Notes: generated from the letters alone by a model not told the origin. A stretch of DNA of 13,158 bases from Oscillospiraceae bacterium (GCA_031285645.1 JAITVU010000042.1:1-13158); one strand, 5' to 3'. Positions 1-6,641 are shown, counted from the stretch's first letter. A program made the numbers and translations.

Positions 1-1
1 T

Positions 2-1306
2 CAACACAATCTACCGGCACTGAACTCTCATCGTCAGCTGGGTATCAACAACTCAGCGACAAGCAAAAACCTCGAGAAGCTCTCATCCGGCTTTAAGATC
101 AACCGCGCCGGTGACGACGCGGCGGGCCTCGCGATTTCAGAGAAAATGCGCGGCCAGATCCGGGGCCTCGGCATGGCTGAGCAGAACGCCAGCAACGGCG
201 TCAGCCTGATCCAGACGGCAGAGGGCGGCCTCAACGAGACACACGCGATCCTGCAGCGTATGCGTGAACTCTCTGTACAGAGCGCGAACGGTACATACCA
301 GGACGAAGACAGGCTGCAGATCGACAAAGAGATGCAGGCGCTCAAGTCTGAGATTGATCGCATCGCGACTTCCACACACTACAATGGCATCAAGGTGTTG
401 GATGGTACGACGGGAGGAAAATATACACGTAATACAGCTACGGGAGCTTTGGATGTTACCAATACAATTAGAAGCGCTACGAATGGTTTTGGTACAGGAT
501 TCGATATTGAAATTAAATCCGGCAGTGCATACACGGGAGAAGGACCAGGTACAGTTTCAGTAGTCAAGCGTGCAGACAATGAATATGTTGTGAGTGTTCA
601 AGTTGGAGATAAGAGCTATACAGGGGTTACAGATACCGCTAATAGTATTATTCTGACTGACGGAACGCTCACACTTAAGAGAAATGGTGATGGCGCAGGA
701 TTTGATGCCAATGATATTCTTTCAAATGTTAAGATTGCTGTTGATGCAGCAGGAGATTCGTTCACTGTGAGCGGTTTTGTTATGGGGGCACAAGGGGCCG
801 CAACAAAAGTTAGTGGTACTGGTGCAGCTGCAGCGATGACATCAGATTCAATGTATGCAAACGCGAAAAGTAAATTAATGTTCCAGATTGGTGCTAATGG
901 CCATGCTGATCAGCGCGTAGGTACACATGTTGATAACATGTCTTCTGGTATGATTGGTAGTTTTTCAAACACACTTAAGACCAACGCCTCCGGCACAATC
1001 AACGGCATGAACATCAAGACGCAGGAAGGCGGCCGTGACGCGATTGACGTCATCGACAAAGCCATCGTTCAGGTCGCCGGCCAGCGCGCCGAACTCGGCG
1101 CCCTCCAGAACCGCCTTGAGCACACACTGAACAACCTCGGTGTCACAAAAGAAAACCTGACAGCGGCTGAATCCAGCATCCGCGACGTCGACATGGCGAA
1201 AGAGATGATGGAATTCCAGAAGAACAACATCCTTGTTCAGGCTTCTCAGGCGATGCTCGCGCAGGCGAATTCACTGCCTCAGGGCGTTCTGCAGCTGCTC
1301 CGCTAA
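2..1306 (+). CDS. flagellin, 5'-truncated by window edge
   Basis: This is the flagellar filament subunit, exported by the flagellar type III system and polymerised outside the cell. The frame is open from base 2, and the first residues (QHNLPALNSHRQLG) are the usual flagellin N-terminal helix, so only about three codons including the start are missing. The 434 visible residues have the standard order. The D0/D1 N-terminal helices include KLSSGFKINRAGDDAAGLAI and LQRMRELSVQSANGT, the latter overlapping the segment that TLR5 recognises in other flagellins. A variable centre covers roughly nt 410-975. The D1/D0 C-terminal helices end in QANSLPQGVLQLLR. The conserved ends use GC-ending codons (GGC, CGC, AAC, ATC). 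The centre switches to AT-rich codons (GGT, AAT, GAT, GTT, AGA), which suggests a recombined surface domain. A stem-loop follows the stop. Identification is certain; the paralogue name (fliC/hag/fla) is not. Confidence 0.97.
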   Translation, partial: QHNLPALNSHRQLGINNSATSKNLEKLSSGFKINRAGDDAAGLAISEKMRGQIRGLGMAEQNASNGVSLIQTAEGGLNETHAILQRMRELSVQSANGTYQDEDRLQIDKEMQALKSEIDRIATSTHYNGIKVLDGTTGGKYTRNTATGALDVTNTIRSATNGFGTGFDIEIKSGSAYTGEGPGTVSVVKRADNEYVVSVQVGDKSYTGVTDTANSIILTDGTLTLKRNGDGAGFDANDILSNVKIAVDAAGDSFTVSGFVMGAQGAATKVSGTGAAAAMTSDSMYANAKSKLMFQIGANGHADQRVGTHVDNMSSGMIGSFSNTLKTNASGTINGMNIKTQEGGRDAIDVIDKAIVQVAGQRAELGALQNRLEHTLNNLGVTKENLTAAESSIRDVDMAKEMMEFQKNNILVQASQAMLAQANSLPQGVLQLLR

Positions 1307-1351
1307 GTAAAAAGCTATATCTTTTGCATTATAGTGTATTATAGTAGTGCT

Positions 1352-1382
1352 GTAACAGGCGGGCCTATGGTCCGCCTGTTAC
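1352..1382 (+). terminator. stem-loop after flagellin
   Basis: GTAACAGGCGGGCC pairs with GGTCCGCCTGTTAC around a three-base TAT loop, giving a 14-bp stem with one G-T pair. It lies 45 bases after the flagellin stop. A U-run is not immediate (GTAACAAAGGCGATTTTT follows), so it may terminate weakly or protect the abundant flagellin mRNA at its 3' end. Confidence 0.6.
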
Positions 1383-1470
1383 GTAACAAAGGCGATTTTT
1401 GAGGCAAGGCGGCTTTACCGCAGCAAACCGTTTTGCCATTACATTGCATGCTGTGGAGAATAGGACTCCC

Positions 1471-1848
1471 ATGGATGATTATGCCCGGGGGTGCGTGATA
1501 TATTATCTGGACGGCAGCGTTTTTTCCGCGGGCCGTATCCGCAAAAAAATTGACAAAATTGACGAGCAGATACATAATACCCGCGAAGATATCATGCTCC
1601 TCAAGACAACGCAGGATGCGCTGAGAAAAGTTGAGGTTCTGCTTAAGAAAATGCGGTTTTTAGCCCAAATGGCCGCGGATAAGGGCAGGACGACCGACCG
1701 GAATATGCTTGATCGCGAGTTCCAGCGGTTAAAAAAAGAAATAGACGCCGTTATTGTGTCGGCCGGCTACAAGGGAGCCAATCTTCTGGATGGCAGCTTT
1801 GGCGATATAAACGGCATTATCACCGCTTTAAGCGATGCGATTCCATAA
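1471..1848 (+). CDS. small flagellin-D1-like protein (mini-flagellin or remnant)
   Basis: A 125-residue protein read from ATG 1471, preceded by AGGA five bases upstream. An in-frame TTG at 1399 would add 24 unconvincing residues. I recognise no named family, but residues about 50-108 align with the D1 N-terminal helices of the neighbouring flagellin. LLKKMRFLAQMAAD matches ILQRMRELSVQSAN, and LDREFQRLKKEIDAVIVSAG followed by YKGANLLDGS matches IDKEMQALKSEIDRIATSTH followed by YNGIKVLDGT; roughly half the residues are identical in the second block. It lacks the D0 N-terminal helix (ALNSHR...), the GDDAAGLAIS segment and the entire C-terminal D1/D0, so it could not polymerise like a flagellin. 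Residues 1-45 are charged and probably helical. No signal peptide is evident. A strong terminator follows. It could be a decayed flagellin paralogue or a small filament-associated or regulatory protein. Confidence 0.7.
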   Translation: MDDYARGCVIYYLDGSVFSAGRIRKKIDKIDEQIHNTREDIMLLKTTQDALRKVEVLLKKMRFLAQMAADKGRTTDRNMLDREFQRLKKEIDAVIVSAGYKGANLLDGSFGDINGIITALSDAIP

Positions 1849-1867
1849 GCGTTCCACGCGTTTTAAC

Positions 1868-1901
1868 CCCTCCGGATGAATGAGTCCGGAGGGCGTTTTT
1901 T
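1868..1901 (+). terminator. Rho-independent terminator
   Basis: CCCTCCGGA pairs perfectly with TCCGGAGGG (9 bp, eight-base loop) and is followed by CG and six T. It closes the flagellar pair and separates it from the rplU operon. Confidence 0.93.
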
Positions 1902-1913
1902 ATCGTGCCGATG

Positions 1914-1954
1914 TTGATATTTAAATACAGATAGGGTATTATAGTGCGACTATA
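1914..1954 (+). promoter_or_regulatory. candidate sigma-A promoter P1 with palindrome over the -10
   Basis: TTGATA (1914-1919) and TATTAT (1937-1942) are separated by 17 bases. A perfect inverted repeat TATAGT-GCG-ACTATA (1940-1954) overlaps the -10 and the expected start site, an operator-like position. It would give a leader of about 230 nt before rplU. No ORF of substance lies between P1 and P2. Confidence 0.45.
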
Positions 1955-2027
1955 AATGAACAAGGCCGACGGGAATGGGTGAACATCAACAGTTCATTTT
2001 CAGCATCGTTATCCCGGGGGCATGACC

Positions 2028-2056
2028 TTGACAAAAATAGCCGCTTGTGGTAATAT
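2028..2056 (+). promoter_or_regulatory. sigma-A promoter P2 of the rplU operon
   Basis: A consensus TTGACA (2028-2033) and TAATAT (2051-2056) are separated by exactly 17 bases. Transcription should start near 2063. This is the best housekeeping promoter in the window and sits about 120 bases before the L21 start codon. Confidence 0.8.
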
Positions 2057-2062
2057 TATCAC

Positions 2063-2178
2063 TGCCGCATGTTCCGGGCCAAAGTGCGCAAAAATGCTTG
2101 GAGTAATAGTTTTTGACCGATCTTTTCCGGCATGGCGACGCCTGGTTGAACAGCGAGACTTATTGAAAGAGGTTCCAT
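2063..2178 (+). promoter_or_regulatory. rplU 5' leader (position of the L21 leader RNA)
   Basis: About 116 nt of untranslated leader lies between P2 and the L21 start codon. Firmicutes commonly carry a structured L21 leader here, thought to mediate autoregulation of the operon. I see short possible stems (CCAA around 2080 with TTGG around 2098; GGCG/CGCC-type pairing near 2133-2142) but cannot match the known consensus by eye. The leader ends in GAAAGAGG, the Shine-Dalgarno of rplU. Confidence 0.4.
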
Positions 2179-2490
2179 ATGTACGCAATTATTGAGACCG
2201 GCGGCAAGCAGTACAGGGTGCAGGAAGGCGATATCCTTTTTGTGGAGAAGCTTGACGCAAAAGAAGATGAAAACATAACATTTGATAAAGTGTTGGCGCT
2301 GGGCGGCGATAAGGGCGCCCAGGTCGGATCCCCCACAGTCAGTGGCGCCAAGGTAACGGCCAAAGTGCTTAAAAACGGCAAAGCTAAGAAGATTACGGTC
2401 TTCACATACCGCCCCAAAAAAGGGTCAAAGCGTAAATTGGGCCACAGGCAGCCTTATACCAAGGTTCAAATCGCGGCCATTACCGCTTGA
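2179..2490 (+). CDS. rplU: 50S ribosomal protein L21
   Basis: A large-subunit ribosomal protein that binds 23S rRNA. The 103-residue length is normal. The start [18 protein letters not shown] is the classic L21 N-terminus, and the C-terminal [20 protein letters not shown] is the conserved rRNA-binding tail. The start ATG has GAAAGAGG upstream. It is the first gene of the L21-Prp-L27 block typical of Firmicutes. The 135-base gap to prp is unusually long and structured. Confidence 0.98.
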   Translation: MYAIIETGGKQYRVQEGDILFVEKLDAKEDENITFDKVLALGGDKGAQVGSPTVSGAKVTAKVLKNGKAKKITVFTYRPKKGSKRKLGHRQPYTKVQIAAITA

Positions 2491-2520
2491 TTATTAATGA
2501 AATAAAGGGATTTAATTCTT

Positions 2521-2585
2521 CGTCCATCGGGACGGTATCATGATATCCTTTCCGGCCCGCGGGCCGGTATCATCAGCTCGATACC
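2521..2585 (+). repeat. stem-loop cluster between rplU and prp
   Basis: Several inverted repeats are packed here. CGTCC/GGACG (2521-2534) forms a hairpin with a four-base loop. CCGGCCCGCGGGCCGG (2552-2567) is a perfect 16-bp palindrome. ATGATA (2540-2545) and TATCAT (2568-2573) flank that palindrome. GGTATC (2566-2571) pairs with GATACC (2580-2585). Some stems compete with each other. There is no U-run. The cluster may attenuate, process or stabilise the operon mRNA between L21 and prp. Confidence 0.55.
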
Positions 2586-2625
2586 AAATGCCGGCAAAAT
2601 TGGCTTTGCGGCGGGGAGTTTTATT

Positions 2626-2946
2626 TTGATCAGGGCTGTGTTTCATAAGGCGCGAGGGCGCTATACAGGCGCAGCGGTTTCAGGGCATGCGTGTTATGAC
2701 GATGCGGGCCGGGATATCGTATGTGCCGCTGTAACATCGGCCGTGCAGCTCACCTGCAACGGTGTAACCGAAGTGTTGAAATGCGGGGCCGACGTAGAAG
2801 CCACCGCTGATACGGTGCGCATAACACTGCCGCCAAAGGCGGATGACAGTGCGTCTCGCTTCATCGAAGCGCTTCATGTGCATCTGGATATATTGGCGCA
2901 TGATTACGCGGATTTTATTGAGGTATCCGTGCATAAAAACGGATAG
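2626..2946 (+). CDS. prp: Prp (YsxB) cysteine protease that processes L27
   Basis: Prp is a cytoplasmic cysteine protease found in Firmicutes and some related lineages. It removes the N-terminal extension of ribosomal protein L27, a step essential in Staphylococcus aureus. The 106 residues carry the family signature: SGHACYDDAGRDIVCAAV places the catalytic pair at His21 and Cys33, one residue from the S. aureus positions (22 and 34). The C-terminal HLDILAHDYADFIEV is also typical. The start is TTG 2626, preceded by GGGGAG at a 7-base spacing. The substrate gene rpmA lies 64 bases downstream and encodes the matching cleavage sequence. Confidence 0.95.
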   Translation: MIRAVFHKARGRYTGAAVSGHACYDDAGRDIVCAAVTSAVQLTCNGVTEVLKCGADVEATADTVRITLPPKADDSASRFIEALHVHLDILAHDYADFIEVSVHKNG

Positions 2947-3010
2947 CGGACTGACGATTATAAGGGGCGGGGATGTATTTTCCTGCATATGAGAGAAAGG
3001 GAGATTTTTT

Positions 3011-3292
3011 ATGCTGAAGCTGAGCATGCAGTTCTTTGCACATAAAAAGGGAATGGGTTCCACCAAAAACGGACGGGACTCCGAGTCCAAACGCCTTGGC
3101 GCAAAACGCGCGGACGGCCAGTTTGTTCTGGCAGGCAATATTCTTGTCCGCCAGAGGGGAACAAAAATTCACCCGGGTACCAATGTCGGGAAGGGTTCGG
3201 ACGATACCCTTTTCGCGCTTGTTGACGGTAAAGTCCGCTTTGAGCGCCTTGGACGTGACCGCAAAAAGGTGTCTGTTTACGCCGAGCAGTAA
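3011..3292 (+). CDS. rpmA: 50S ribosomal protein L27 with N-terminal prosequence
   Basis: L27 lies near the peptidyl-transferase centre of the 50S subunit. The 93 residues begin [14 protein letters not shown]. This is the extended Firmicutes form, which Prp cuts after the FF pair (residues 8-9) to expose the functional tail [15 protein letters not shown]. The body has the canonical [20 protein letters not shown] and [20 protein letters not shown] motifs. ATG 3011 has AAAGGGAG at a good spacing. It is co-directional with prp and obgE. Confidence 0.98.
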   Translation: MLKLSMQFFAHKKGMGSTKNGRDSESKRLGAKRADGQFVLAGNILVRQRGTKIHPGTNVGKGSDDTLFALVDGKVRFERLGRDRKKVSVYAEQ

Positions 3293-3533
3293 TGTTGGCA
3301 CGCTCTTGTGAATGACATACAGGCTGTTGCCATATACAGGGCACGGAGGGTTATACGCTTAGGGCGCATAATACCGCTGTTCTTTGTATATTGCGGCGGC
3401 TTTTTTCTTGCTTGGAGGCGAATGGTCCGGTACGGTGTGCGTTGAACATGAAACACTCAAAAACGGACTGATATGGCATCGGGAGATTGAATATATTTAT
3501 GCGGGGTCAAGCCCTGGAAAGTGTTTGGTGGCT

Positions 3534-4808
3534 ATGTTTGTAGATTTGGCAAAAATAAAGATAAAGGCCGGTGACGGCGGGGCCGGAGCCGTATCTTTTC
3601 ACCGTGAAAAGTATGTCGCGGCCGGGGGGCCCGACGGGGGCGACGGGGGCGATGGCGGCGATGTCATTTTTGTCGCGGACCGCAATCTCTCCACCCTCGC
3701 CGATTTCCGCTATAAAAGAAAATACGCAGCCGCCAACGGTGAGCCGGGCCGCGGCAATAAATGCTATGGGAAGGGCGCGCCGGACCTTGTCATCAAGGTG
3801 CCGCAGGGGACGCTTATTAAGGAAGAAGAGACGGGGCGTATCCTGGCCGACGTGTCGGGTGATACGCCTGTCGTGGTGGCCAAAGGCGGGCGCGGCGGAT
3901 GGGGCAACGCGCACTTCGCGACGCCGACGCGCCAGATTCCGCGCTTTGCAAAGCCCGGCCTTCCGGGAGAGAGCTATGATGTAACCCTCGAGCTTAAGCT
4001 CCTTGCCGACGTGGGCCTCGTGGGGTTCCCCAATGTCGGCAAATCGACGCTGATCAATGCGGTGAGCGAGGCGAAATCGAAGATCGCGAACTATCATTTC
4101 ACCACGCTGTCCCCTGTTTTGGGCGTCGTGCGTGTGAATGAGGAGAAATCGTTTGTCATGGCCGATATTCCCGGCCTGATTGAAGGCGCGAGCGAGGGCG
4201 TCGGGTTGGGACATGAGTTCCTGCGCCATGTGGACCGATGCCGCCTTCTCGTGCATATCGTGGATGTGTCCGGTATCGAGGGGCGCGATCCCGGTGAGGA
4301 TTTTGAGAAGATCAACGAGGAGCTGGCGCGTTTTAACGCCGATTTGGCCACGCGACCTCAGATTGTGGCCGCCAATAAATGCGATATGGCCGATGAGGCG
4401 CATATAGAGGCTTTCCGCCATTATGTCGAGACGCGCGGTTATGCTTTTTTCCCTGTTTCGGCGGCGACGAAGCAGGGTGTGCAGCCGCTTCTGTACGCGG
4501 TTTCGGCCCTGTTGGACACATTGCCGCCCATAAAAGAATACGCGCGTGAAGAACTGACGCCGGAACAGGCGCAGCAGCGTGCCGGCCGGCAGACGTTTAC
4601 AATCGACGTTGTGGACGGCGTTTACATGGTTGAGGCGGACTGGCTGGGCGCGTCTCTGGGCGGCGTCAATATGGAGGACTATGAAAGCCTTCAGTATTTT
4701 CAACGGGTGCTGCGCAGTTCCGGCATTATAGATAAGCTGGAAGAGATGGGGATCGGCGAGGGGGACACAGTCAATATCCTGGGTTATGAATTTGATTATA
4801 TGCCGTGA
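3534..4808 (+). CDS. obgE: GTPase ObgE/CgtA
   Basis: An essential P-loop GTPase associated with 50S subunit assembly, stress signalling and, in Bacillus, sporulation. From ATG 3534 it has 424 residues, the usual length. The N-terminal Obg fold (about 1-158) is glycine-rich, with GGPDGGDGGDGGD at 31-43. The G domain has GFPNVGKST (164-172), DIPGLIEG (211-218), NKCD (281-284) and VSAAT (308-312). The C-terminal OCT domain occupies roughly 350-424. I chose this start because MFVDLAKIKIKAGDGG is the standard Obg N-terminus. The frame stays open 50 codons upstream to TTG 3384, but that stretch is not Obg-like. The ribosome-binding site is weak (GGAAAG, 12 bases upstream). The 241-base gap after rpmA holds no supportable gene; spo0B, which sits here in B. 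subtilis, is absent. Confidence 0.97.
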   Translation: MFVDLAKIKIKAGDGGAGAVSFHREKYVAAGGPDGGDGGDGGDVIFVADRNLSTLADFRYKRKYAAANGEPGRGNKCYGKGAPDLVIKVPQGTLIKEEETGRILADVSGDTPVVVAKGGRGGWGNAHFATPTRQIPRFAKPGLPGESYDVTLELKLLADVGLVGFPNVGKSTLINAVSEAKSKIANYHFTTLSPVLGVVRVNEEKSFVMADIPGLIEGASEGVGLGHEFLRHVDRCRLLVHIVDVSGIEGRDPGEDFEKINEELARFNADLATRPQIVAANKCDMADEAHIEAFRHYVETRGYAFFPVSAATKQGVQPLLYAVSALLDTLPPIKEYAREELTPEQAQQRAGRQTFTIDVVDGVYMVEADWLGASLGGVNMEDYESLQYFQRVLRSSGIIDKLEEMGIGEGDTVNILGYEFDYMP

Positions 4809-4897
4809 TTATTTCGGTGTCATGAGATTAAAGCAAAGGGGCGCTATCAACGAAGGACATCAATTTATATAAAGGGGATCCGCGCCAGCTCAGTCCC

Positions 4898-5248
4898 GTG
4901 ACGCTGGCGTTTATCGGGGACGGCGTTTACGAACTGCTTGTGCGGGAGAGGCTGCTTGGATCGGGCTCTATGCCCGCGAACAAGTTGCATGCTTTGTCTG
5001 TCAGGCGGGTATGCGCGTCGGCGCAGGCAAAGGCGTATACGGGCCTTGAGGAGGTATTAACCGGGGAGGAAGCGGACATACTAAGGCGTGGACGAAATGC
5101 CAATACAACCAAGGTTCCCAAAAGCTGCACGCCGGATGAATACAGGAAAGCGACGGCGCTGGAAGCCCTTTTCGGCTATTTATACCTGTGCGGGCGCGTC
5201 GAGCGGATCACCGAACTGTATGGCATGATATCGGATCAGGCGGATTAG
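4898..5248 (+). CDS. mrnC: Mini-III ribonuclease (23S rRNA maturation), 5' end unresolved
   Basis: Mini-III is an RNase III-type enzyme lacking the dsRNA-binding domain; in B. subtilis it matures the ends of 23S rRNA. LAFIGDGVYELLVRERLL carries the first acidic motif. LRRGRNANTTKVPKS and ALEALFGYLYL are the later family motifs. GTG 4898 is the first legal start in frame, but it has no ribosome-binding site. In-frame codons just upstream read KGDPRQLSP, which resembles the residues before LALAYIGD in B. subtilis MrnC. No ATG, GTG or TTG exists between TAA 4829 and 4898. Removing one G from the AAAGGGG run (4835-4841) would join ATG 4822 (MRLKQR...) to this frame. The true product is therefore probably about 25 residues longer, by a frameshift, a sequence error or a non-standard start. 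Confidence 0.85.
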   Translation: MTLAFIGDGVYELLVRERLLGSGSMPANKLHALSVRRVCASAQAKAYTGLEEVLTGEEADILRRGRNANTTKVPKSCTPDEYRKATALEALFGYLYLCGRVERITELYGMISDQAD

Positions 5249-5279
5249 CGCGAGCTTACCCGCCATACAGGGAGGCGCT

Positions 5280-6161
5280 ATGAGCCGCGTTGACAATACA
5301 GCTGTTAAATCCCGATCCCTTTTTGGCGATGTGGTCACCGATATTGTGGGGTGCTTTGTTTTTTCTGTCGGCGTACAGTGCTTCAGCGCGCCCAACAATA
5401 TCGCCCCGGGCGGCGTGTCGGGTATTGCCATCCTGATCAATTATATGTTCGGGCTGCCCATTTCTTTTTTGTCGCTGGCGCTGAACATCCCGTTGCTTGT
5501 GATGGCCTGGTTTTTTTTGGGGCATGTTTTCACACTGCGTACGCTTAAAACCGTTATTATTCTCACGGCGACGCTCTGGATATGCGAGCAGTTCCTGCCC
5601 GTTTTCAGGGGCGAGATGATCTTGGCCGCGCTGTGCAGCGGCGTGCTCGAGGGTATTGGGCTCGGCCTTGTTTTCGCGCGGGGGTCAACGACAGGCGGGA
5701 CCGATGTGGCGTCCAGGCTTATCCAGATCAAGCTGCCCAATGTTTCGGTCGGTCGGCTGATGCTGATGGTCGACGGCCTTGTCTTGCTGAGTTCGGCGAT
5801 CGTATATGGGCATATTGAAAACCCGCTTTACGGCTTAATCGCGATCTTCACCTCAACGCGCATTATTGACAGTATTTTATACGGCCTTGACACGGGTAAG
5901 GTTATGATGGTTGTGACAAAAGCGCACGCGGACATATCCAGGGCGATCAATGAGGAGCTCGGGCGCGGCTGCACCATACTGCCCGCGAAGGGATCATATA
6001 CGGGTGAAGACCGCAGTGTTTTGTTCTGCGCCGTTCGAAAAACACAGTTTCACGCGATCAAGCAGCTTATCTACAGGATAGATGCGGGCGCGTTTGTTGT
6101 GGCGCTTGAGGCCAATGAAGTCATTGGCGAGGGTTTCAAGCCGCCGAAAGAACAGAAATAG
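5280..6161 (+). CDS. YitT family membrane protein (DUF161/DUF2179)
   Basis: A 293-residue integral membrane protein of unknown molecular function, from a family abundant in Firmicutes. About five or six hydrophobic segments span residues 15-200: FVFSVGVQCF, the loop PNNIAPGGVSGIAILINYMF, SFLSLALNIPLLVMAWFFLG, TVIILTATLWI, then VLEGIGLGLVFARGSTTGGT and LMLMVDGLVLLSSAIVYG. The motifs APGGVSGIA and FARGSTTGGTDV are typical of the family. The soluble C-terminal domain (about 205-285) with GRGCTILPAKGSYTGEDRSV matches DUF2179. ATG 5280 follows AGGGAGG closely. It starts 31 bases after mrnC with no terminator between them, so it is probably the last gene of the rplU operon. Confidence 0.93.
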   Translation: MSRVDNTAVKSRSLFGDVVTDIVGCFVFSVGVQCFSAPNNIAPGGVSGIAILINYMFGLPISFLSLALNIPLLVMAWFFLGHVFTLRTLKTVIILTATLWICEQFLPVFRGEMILAALCSGVLEGIGLGLVFARGSTTGGTDVASRLIQIKLPNVSVGRLMLMVDGLVLLSSAIVYGHIENPLYGLIAIFTSTRIIDSILYGLDTGKVMMVVTKAHADISRAINEELGRGCTILPAKGSYTGEDRSVLFCAVRKTQFHAIKQLIYRIDAGAFVVALEANEVIGEGFKPPKEQK

Positions 6162-6163
6162 GA

Positions 6164-6192
6164 GCGCGGTTCAAAACCGCGCCCCTGTTTTT
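6164..6192 (+). terminator. Rho-independent terminator after yitT
   Basis: GCGCGGTT and AACCGCGC form a perfect 8-bp stem with a CAA loop, followed by CCCTGTTTTT. It starts two bases after the yitT stop. Confidence 0.88.
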
Positions 6193-6210
6193 CAATCCGG
6201 ATTTTTGCTC

Positions 6211-6313
6211 ATACCAATATCCAATTAAAAAGCAGATAAAAGCGAGCGATGCGTTTTAGGTAAAACGCGTTCTGATCGACGTTTTTATCGCTCTTTTTAA
6301 CGGATTTTGGTAT
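6211..6313. repeat. 103-bp palindromic repeat (R103), copy 1
   Basis: This imperfect palindrome runs from ATACCAATATCC to GGATTTTGGTAT. Nested arms are ATTAAAAAG/CTTTTTAA, GATAAAAGCG/CGTTTTTATC, CGAT/ATCG and a terminal hairpin GCGTTTT-AGGT-AAAACGC. A second copy of identical length lies at 12839-12941, with about 85 of 103 positions matching by hand count. It begins 18 bases after the yitT terminator. Its right end touches the stop codon of the minus-strand Asn-rich ORF, for which it could form the 3' stem-loop. It has no coding capacity and looks like a MITE-like or REP-like element. Confidence 0.85.
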
Positions 6314-6480
6314 TATTTGTAGTCCTGCATGTCGTTTTTATTCTGGGCGTTGCCGCCCTTTTTGTTGTTCGCCTTGTTGTTTTGCGTGTTGGTGTTATTG
6401 GTGTTGTTTGCCTGATTAGCGGTGTTATTTGTCTGGTTATTCATGTTGCTGCCACCATTGTTATTTTTGTTCTTAGCCAT
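6313..6480 (-). CDS. Asn-rich 55-residue protein, possibly spore-associated
   Basis: ATG at 6480-6478 reads MAKNKNNNGGSNMNNQTNNT and ends ...KGGNAQNKNDMQDYK with TAA at 6315-6313. The ribosome-binding site AGAGGTGA lies about five bases upstream of the start. Asn makes up well over a third of the residues; the rest are mainly Lys, Thr, Gln, Gly and Ala, with one aromatic and no Cys. The chain is low-complexity, basic, very hydrophilic and probably disordered. I recognise no exact family. The composition is reminiscent of small acid-soluble or minor spore proteins, and gpr occurs in the same window, but the acidic Gpr cleavage motif of SASPs is absent. The strong Shine-Dalgarno and clean frame argue for a real gene. 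Its stop overlaps the end of the R103 repeat by one base. Confidence 0.7.
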   Translation of the reverse strand: MAKNKNNNGGSNMNNQTNNTANQANNTNNTNTQNNKANNKKGGNAQNKNDMQDYK

Positions 6481-6592
6481 CCATTTCACCTCTTTTCATG
6501 GTATCTTTATTATTTTCCATCCGGAATTGATATATACACATGGAGCGCGAAAACGCATAAAGATTTTGACATTCACAGTTGTCGGGGGCGGC

Positions 6593-6607
6593 ATATTGTA
6601 ACAATAT
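6593..6607. promoter_or_regulatory. 7-1-7 palindrome, candidate operator
   Basis: ATATTGT-A-ACAATAT is a perfect 7-1-7 inverted repeat in the divergent region between the Asn-rich ORF and reverse rubrerythrin. The architecture resembles Fur/PerR-family boxes, though the bases do not match the standard PerR consensus. Confidence 0.4.
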
Positions 6608-6620
6608 CACTGAACTCTAA

Positions 6621-6641
6621 TTTATACTAATATAGTATAAA
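6621..6641. promoter_or_regulatory. 21-bp palindrome, candidate operator
   Basis: TTTATACTA-ATA-TAGTATAAA is a perfect inverted repeat with 9-bp arms, ending 35 bases before the rubrerythrin -10 element. The bases ATACTAATAT inside it are identical to the terminal ten bases of R103 copy 2. Confidence 0.4.

Noticed and set aside
3384..3533. In-frame 50-codon extension upstream of obgE from TTG 3384
   Set aside because: The residues are unlike any Obg N-terminus and MFVDLAKIKIKAGDGG at 3534 is the canonical start; the extension is a chance open frame.
3507..4703. 398-codon open frame on the minus strand opposite obgE
   Set aside because: It is an antisense shadow of a GC-rich coding region; its composition (Arg/His-rich) matches no family.
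6307..6630. Val-rich plus-strand frame opposite the Asn-rich ORF
   Set aside because: It is the complement of AAC/AAT codons; it has no ribosome-binding site and reads into non-coding DNA.
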